Positions 59,658 to 64,000 of a DNA stretch of 64,000 bases are shown piece by piece (the first letter of the stretch is position 1; the number at the start of each line of letters is the position of its first letter). Both the position numbers and the translations under genes were made by a program. The stretch spans positions 372,001 to 436,000 of the forward strand of contig CAMTUU010000002.1 in the NCBI GenBank assembly GCA_947085045.1. The letters run 5' to 3'. The stretch comes from Pseudolysinimonas_A sp947085045. Its GTDB lineage: Bacteria > Actinomycetota > Actinomycetes > Actinomycetales > Microbacteriaceae. Below the pieces are notes generated by a model. It saw only the letters and a list, made by a program, of their open reading frames with translations. It was not told where the DNA came from and searched no databases.

Positions 59658-60593
59658 CTAGTCCGGGATGACGCGGGCGCCGTGCACGGGGCCGGTGGCC
59701 CGCACGACGGTGAGCTGCGCCGCCGACAGGGCGATCTGCAACTCGAGCGCGGTGTCGATGTCGGAGGTGAGGAACGCGACCGTCGGGCCGGAGCCGGAGA
59801 CGATCCCCGCGAGGGCGCCGTTGCGCTCCCCCGTCTCGATCACCTTCGCGAGCGACGGCTGGAGGTGCAGCGCCGGGGCCTGCAGGTCGTTGTGCATGGC
59901 GTTCGCCAGCATCCGCGGGTCGCCGGCGCGCAGCGCCTGGAGCACGTCGGTGCCGACCGTCGGGGCCGGGTTCGGCGGCGTGACCTCGCCCGCGTGACGC
60001 TGCCGGTGCTCGTCGAGTTCGCGGTAGACCGCGGGGGTTGAGAGGCCGAAGTCGGCGATCGCGAGCACCCACTGGAACGTGCCCTGGGCCAGCGCCGGAG
60101 AGAGTTCGTCGCCGCGGCCGGTGCCGATCGCGGTGCCGCCGGTGAATGCGAAGGGCACGTCGGCGCCGAGCCGCCGGGCGAGACCGAGCAGTTCGTCGCG
60201 CGGGAGGTCGGTGCCCCACAGCGCGTCGCAGGCGAGGAGGGTCGCGGCGGCATCCGCCGATCCCCCGCCCATGCCGCCGGTGACCGGCACGTGCTTCTCG
60301 ATCTCGATGTGCGCGCCCCCGGTGTACCCGGTGCGCTCGGCGAGCAGCTTCGCGGCGTTGATCGCGATGTTGGAGTCGTCGACCGGCACGCGACCGAGCT
60401 CGACGCTCCCGCTCAGCCCGAGTGTGAAGAACTCCGCCTCGGTGACCCGCACGTCCTCGTAGAGCGAGACCGCTTGGTAGGCGATGGCGACGTCGTGGTA
60501 TCCGTCGTCCTGCAGCGCCCCGACCTCGAGGTAGACGTTGATCTTGCCCGGTGCACGCACGTGCACGGTGCGCGGTCGCCCCCCCGAGGTCAT
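59658..60593 (-). CDS. ispE: 4-diphosphocytidyl-2-C-methyl-D-erythritol kinase
   Basis: 311 residues. GHMP kinase: VRAPGKINVYLEVGALQDDGYH at the N-terminus, ATP loop VPVTGGMGGGSADAAATL near residue 100, and GIVSGSGPTVAFL near residue 275. MEP isoprenoid pathway enzyme. It follows rsmA after 9 bases, in conserved order. Confidence 0.96.
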   Translation of the reverse strand: MTSGGRPRTVHVRAPGKINVYLEVGALQDDGYHDVAIAYQAVSLYEDVRVTEAEFFTLGLSGSVELGRVPVDDSNIAINAAKLLAERTGYTGGAHIEIEKHVPVTGGMGGGSADAAATLLACDALWGTDLPRDELLGLARRLGADVPFAFTGGTAIGTGRGDELSPALAQGTFQWVLAIADFGLSTPAVYRELDEHRQRHAGEVTPPNPAPTVGTDVLQALRAGDPRMLANAMHNDLQAPALHLQPSLAKVIETGERNGALAGIVSGSGPTVAFLTSDIDTALELQIALSAAQLTVVRATGPVHGARVIPD

Positions 60594-60602
60594 CCCACCA
60601 CC

Positions 60603-61424
60603 CTAACGACGGGCGATGGAGAGGAAGTCCGCGACCGTGAGCTGCTCCCCCCGCAGCGTCGGGTCGATGCCGGCGGCCTCGAGCCGGGTGGATGCTGCGG
60701 CCGATCCGGCGAACAGCTCGGCGAGCGCCTGCCGCAGCATCTTGCGGCGCTGCCCGAACGCCGCGTCGACGAGCGCGAAGGTTCGCAGGCGCTCCTCCTC
60801 GGTGCCGGGCGGGTCGGCGCGCTCGAACGCCACCAGGATCGAGTCGACGTTCGGCACCGGCCAGAACACCTGCCGGCTGACGGTGCCGGCGGTCGACCAG
60901 CGCCCCCACCAGGCGGCCTTGACGCTCGGCGACCCGTAGATCTTCGAGCCCGGGGCTGCGGCGATCCGCTGCCCCACCTCGGATTGCACCATGACGAGCG
61001 CGGTCTCGAGCGACGGCACCGTTTCGAGCAGGTGCAGCAGCACGGGCACCGAGACGTTGTAGGGCAGGTTGGCGACGAGCCGGCGGGGCGACCCGGGGAT
61101 GCCGACGCGCAGCGCGTCGCCCGCCACCACGTCGAGCGACGCCTCGGGCATCATCACCGCCACCGTGTGCGGCAGCAGGTCGGCGAGCCGGTCGTCGATC
61201 TCGACCGCGGTGACCCGCGCGCCGGCCTCGAGCAGCCCGAGCGTCAGCGACCCGAGCCCCGGGCCGACCTCGAGCACCTCGTCGCCGGATTCGACACGCG
61301 CCGTCTTCACGATCTTGCGCACCGTGTTGCCATCGACGACGAAGTTCTGCCCGAGCTTCTTCGTCGGCTGCAGGTCGAGCTGCGCGGCGAGGTCGCGGAT
61401 CTCCGCGGGGCCCAGGAGCGCCAT
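60603..61424 (-). CDS. rsmA: 16S rRNA dimethyladenosine transferase
   Basis: 273 residues from ATG 61424, sharing one base with the tatD stop. SAM motif EVLEVGPGLGSLTLGLLEAG, catalytic NLPYNVSVPVLLHLL, and VFWPVPNVDSILV. It dimethylates two adenines of helix 45 of 16S rRNA. In many actinobacteria an rpf-type gene lies between tatD and rsmA; none is present here. Confidence 0.96.
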   Translation of the reverse strand: MALLGPAEIRDLAAQLDLQPTKKLGQNFVVDGNTVRKIVKTARVESGDEVLEVGPGLGSLTLGLLEAGARVTAVEIDDRLADLLPHTVAVMMPEASLDVVAGDALRVGIPGSPRRLVANLPYNVSVPVLLHLLETVPSLETALVMVQSEVGQRIAAAPGSKIYGSPSVKAAWWGRWSTAGTVSRQVFWPVPNVDSILVAFERADPPGTEEERLRTFALVDAAFGQRRKMLRQALAELFAGSAAASTRLEAAGIDPTLRGEQLTVADFLSIARR

Positions 61425-62302
61425 CAGTCCCACGCCCCGTACACATCTACGGTGTTGGCGGCGATCTGTGCCCCGAGTACGGAGGGGTCGGTGCCCAGGT
61501 GCTCCGCCATGAAGCGCAGCGTGTGCGGGATCAGGTACGACGAGTTGGGCCGCCCGCGCCACGGCGTCGGGGTGAGGTAGGGCGCATCCGTCTCGATCAG
61601 GATGTTCGCGCGCGGGACGATCCCGAGGGCGCCGCGCAGAGGGTGTGCGTTCTTGAACGTGACGGTGCCGGCGAACGAGAGGTACCAGCCGGCGTCGGCG
61701 ACCACGCGGGCGAAGTCGGCGTCGCCCGAGAAGCAGTGGAACACCGTGCGCTCGGGAGCCCCGACCCGGCGCAGCACCGCGAGCACGTCATCGTGCGCGT
61801 CGCGATCGTGGATCTGCAGCGCGAGGTCGTGTTCCTTGGCGATCGCGATGTGCGCCTCGAAGGAGCGGATCTGGGCCTCGCGGCCGTCCTCGCCGGTGCG
61901 GAAGAAGTCGAGCCCGGTCTCGCCGATCGCGCGCACCCGCGGCTGCGCGGCGAGGTCGGCGATGCCGGCGAGGTGCTCATCGAGCAGCCCGGCGGCCTCC
62001 AGGTCGGGCGCCTCGTTCGGGTGCAGCGCGACGGCCGCGAGCACGCGGGGTTCCCGGGCCGCGAGCTCGGCGCTCCAGCGCGAGGTCTCGAGGTCGGTGC
62101 CGACCTGCACGACGCCGCGCACCCCGACGCTCGCCGCGCGGTCGAGCTGCTCCCGGTAGTCGAGCGACGAGACACCGTCCTCGATCTCGAGGTGGGTGTG
62201 GTTGTCGTAGACCGGCACGACGAGCGGATCCGGCAGCGGCGGGTAGGCCGCGGCCGTGTCGTCGGCGTCGCGGTGCCGCGCCCGGAGGAACGGCTCGGTC
62301 AC
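61424..62302 (-). CDS. tatD: TatD-family metal-dependent hydrolase (deoxyribonuclease)
   Basis: 292 residues from GTG 62302 overlapping the metG stop (GTGA). Metal-binding HTHLE near residue 35, GETGLDFFRTGEDG near 130, HDRDAHDD, HCFSGDADFA and ETDAPYLTPTPWRG. Likely a 3'-5' exonuclease in DNA repair or turnover. Cotranscribed with metG and rsmA. Confidence 0.94.
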   Translation of the reverse strand: MTEPFLRARHRDADDTAAAYPPLPDPLVVPVYDNHTHLEIEDGVSSLDYREQLDRAASVGVRGVVQVGTDLETSRWSAELAAREPRVLAAVALHPNEAPDLEAAGLLDEHLAGIADLAAQPRVRAIGETGLDFFRTGEDGREAQIRSFEAHIAIAKEHDLALQIHDRDAHDDVLAVLRRVGAPERTVFHCFSGDADFARVVADAGWYLSFAGTVTFKNAHPLRGALGIVPRANILIETDAPYLTPTPWRGRPNSSYLIPHTLRFMAEHLGTDPSVLGAQIAANTVDVYGAWD

Positions 62303-63852
62303 TCGGGAGCGGCCTCGATGCGCGGGAACAACGGCTCGAGCGGCGACACCGTTCCGCCACCCGGGCGGTCCCAGGCGAGGTCGACACGCTGCTCGGTGAG
62401 CGCTCCGGATTCGCCGAGCGCCGCCCACAGCTTCGCCGTCGCGTTCGGCATGACCGGCGAGTACAGCACCGCGAGCGTGCCGACGCCGTGCGCCAGGGTG
62501 GCCAGCACCTCGTCCAGCCGCGTCGCCTGCGCCGGATCCTTTGCCAGCACCCACGGCGCCTGCTCGGTCACGTACCCGTTGAGTGCGTCGACGAGGGTGC
62601 CGATCGCGGCGATCGCCTCGTGGATGGCGAGCCTGCCGATTGCGGCGTGGGCAGCATCCGTCGCGCCCTGCTCGAGGTCGGTGATCGCCGCATCGCGCAC
62701 CGCCGTCGGCACCACACCCTCCCGGTACTTCGTCACCATCGCGATGACGCGCGAGCCGAGGTTGCCGAAGCCGTTGGCGAGCTGCGACTCGTAGCGCGCC
62801 GACAGGTCCTCCCAGGAGAACGAGCCGTCCTGCCCGAAGGTGATGGCCGACAGGAAATAGAACCGGAACGCATCCGACCCGAAGACATCCGTGATCTGCG
62901 CTGGGGCGATGCCGGTGAGCTTCGACTTCGACATCTTCTCGCCGCCGACCAGCAGCCAGCCGTGGCCGAAGACGCCGCGCGGCACCGGGAGCCCGGCGGC
63001 CATCAGCATCGCCGGCCAGATGACGGCGTGGAAGCGGGCGATGTCCTTGCCGACGATGTGCTGCGCGGGCCAGCGGCGGCGGAAGTTCTCGGGGTCGGCG
63101 CCCCAGCCGACGGCGGTCGCGTAGTTGAGCAGCGCGTCGAACCAGACGTACACGACGTGCGTCGGATCCCACGGCACCTTGATGCCCCAGTCGAAACTCG
63201 ACCGCGAGATCGACAGGTCTTCCAGGCCCTGCTTCACGAACTGGATGATCTCGTTGCGCACGCTCTCGGGCTGCACGAAGTCGGGCTGCTCGTCGTACAG
63301 CTTCAGCAGCGCGTCGCCGAACTCGCTCATCCGGAAGAAGTAGTTCTTCTCCTTGAGGATCTCGACCGGGCGCGAGTGGATCTTGCAGACGTAGACGCCG
63401 GCGAACTCGCCCTCGGTCGGCAGGTCGAGGTCGTCGAGCTGCTTGTACTCCTCGCAGCCGACGCAGTAGTACCCCTCGTACTCGCCCTCGTAGATGTGGC
63501 CCTCGTCGTAAAGCAGCTGAAGGAACTTCGCGACCGCTGTCTCGTGGCGCTCGTCGGTCGTGCGGATGAAGTCGTCGTTCGCGATGTCGAGCGTGTCGAG
63601 CACCGGCAGCCAGGCGTCGGCGACGAGCTTGTCGGCCCACGCCTTCGGGGTGACCCCGTTCGCGGCGGCGGTGCGCTCGATCTTCTGACCGTGCTCGTCG
63701 GTACCGGTCAGCAGCCAGGTGTCGTCGCCCGACTGGCGGTGCCAGCGCGCGAGCACGTCCGCCGCGACCTCCGTGTACGCGTGCCCGATGTGCGGGACAT
63801 CGTTGACATAGAAGATCGGGGTGGTGATGTAGAAGGAGCCGGGCTGTGACAC
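62299..63852 (-). CDS. metG: Methionyl-tRNA synthetase
   Basis: 517 residues, GTG start. HIGH motif in VPHIGHAYTEVAADVLARWH, zinc-type CVGCEEYK, KMSKS in GGEKMSKSKLTG, and FYFLSAITFGQDGSFSWE. It lacks the C-terminal tRNA-binding domain, as is normal for actinobacterial MetRS. First visible gene of the metG-tatD-rsmA-ispE run. Confidence 0.97.
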   Translation of the reverse strand: MSQPGSFYITTPIFYVNDVPHIGHAYTEVAADVLARWHRQSGDDTWLLTGTDEHGQKIERTAAANGVTPKAWADKLVADAWLPVLDTLDIANDDFIRTTDERHETAVAKFLQLLYDEGHIYEGEYEGYYCVGCEEYKQLDDLDLPTEGEFAGVYVCKIHSRPVEILKEKNYFFRMSEFGDALLKLYDEQPDFVQPESVRNEIIQFVKQGLEDLSISRSSFDWGIKVPWDPTHVVYVWFDALLNYATAVGWGADPENFRRRWPAQHIVGKDIARFHAVIWPAMLMAAGLPVPRGVFGHGWLLVGGEKMSKSKLTGIAPAQITDVFGSDAFRFYFLSAITFGQDGSFSWEDLSARYESQLANGFGNLGSRVIAMVTKYREGVVPTAVRDAAITDLEQGATDAAHAAIGRLAIHEAIAAIGTLVDALNGYVTEQAPWVLAKDPAQATRLDEVLATLAHGVGTLAVLYSPVMPNATAKLWAALGESGALTEQRVDLAWDRPGGGTVSPLEPLFPRIEAAPE

Positions 63853-63882
63853 GCGTGCCAGCCTACTTTCCGGCGTGCTCTG

Positions 63883-64000
63883 TTACCTGGCGCCCAGTTC
63901 GATGGGCTCCGATGTCAGCGGGCTGCCGCACCGGGCGCCGGGATCGTCGGCGACCCAGACCGGCTCGACGACCTCACGCGCGAGCTCGGTTCCCGTGGCG
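63883..64000 (-). CDS. 3' end of an unidentified gene (cut by window edge)
   Basis: On the minus strand an open frame runs from the right edge to a TAA at 63883-63885, giving about 38 residues (ATGTELAREVVEPVWVADDP, then GARCGSPLTSEPIELGAR). Third positions are strongly G/C as in real genes of the window. It is separated from metG by 30 bases. Too little is present to name it. Confidence 0.5.
   Translation of the reverse strand, partial: ATGTELAREVVEPVWVADDPGARCGSPLTSEPIELGAR

Noticed and set aside
1..64000. CRISPR arrays, transposase genes or prophage genes
   Set aside because: I saw no regularly spaced repeats, no DDE or serine/tyrosine recombinase motifs, and no phage structural genes. 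The only repeats are the small palindromic families.

Overview
The window is high-GC DNA with strong G/C bias at third codon positions, many GTG starts and many 4-base GTGA or ATGA gene overlaps. Gene content and order point to an actinobacterium. The LPXTG proteins, the small palindromic GTTTCGATAC/GGTTGAGT-type repeats and the gene set suggest Microbacteriaceae, but the family is an inference.

Backbone. On the minus strand, read right to left, lie metG, tatD, rsmA, ispE and an ABC-F ATPase (63.9-57.3 kb), then glmU (41.2 kb), prs (34.7 kb), rplY-pth-mfd (21.9-17.0 kb), mazG (14.4 kb), hisS, eno, a FtsB-like protein and DUF501 (11.1-7.4 kb). This resembles the conserved metG-to-eno neighbourhood of other actinobacteria such as Mycobacterium. 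Accessory modules interrupt it.

Modules, left to right. (1) 1-4.1 kb: an operon of TetR regulator, MFS transporter, PLP amino acid deaminase/aldolase-like protein and lactone oxidase (cut by the window edge). (2) 4.2-8.4 kb: small membrane protein, an unusual class-I-shaped tRNA with anticodon UAA, type II NADH dehydrogenase, and a subtilase with a C-terminal membrane anchor overlapping DUF501 and ftsB. (3) 8.5-22.9 kb: mostly housekeeping (eno, hisS, mazG, mfd, pth, rplY) plus an LPNTG surface protein, transporters and membrane proteins. (4) 22.9-26.8 kb: 2-hydroxyacid dehydrogenase, gntK divergent from gnd, then a lower-GC orphan gene that looks like a PD-(D/E)XK-type protein. (5) 26.9-33.6 kb: putA with a divergent LysR regulator and a perfect inverted repeat between them; chrA; small secreted proteins. 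(6) 33.7-39.8 kb: prs, then an FGGY kinase / FAD oxidoreductase / APC permease operon with a divergent DeoR regulator, sitting between glmU and prs. (7) 41.2-44.9 kb: DeoR regulator, a 15-bp palindromic operator and galT-galK. A galE remnant of about 20 codons follows and runs directly into the 3' end of an unrelated F5/8C (discoidin) gene. (8) 45-53 kb: tRNA-Gln, MarR, TMEM175-like channel, P450, and a tightly overlapped minus-strand operon OleA-like synthase / GT2 glycosyltransferase / P450 / OleC-like adenylating enzyme / OleD-like reductase with no OleB. (9) 53-57 kb: DUF2207 membrane protein, LPDTG surface protein and an AMP-dependent ligase.

Most notable system. The OleA/OleC/OleD set without the OleB decarboxylase, with two P450s and a glycosyltransferase, predicts a modified beta-lactone (or related condensed fatty-acid product) pathway. 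Within it, two different palindromic repeat families have been absorbed in frame into the OleC-like coding sequence and one copy forms the N-terminus of the glycosyltransferase. All intergenic gaps are shorter than 300 bases.
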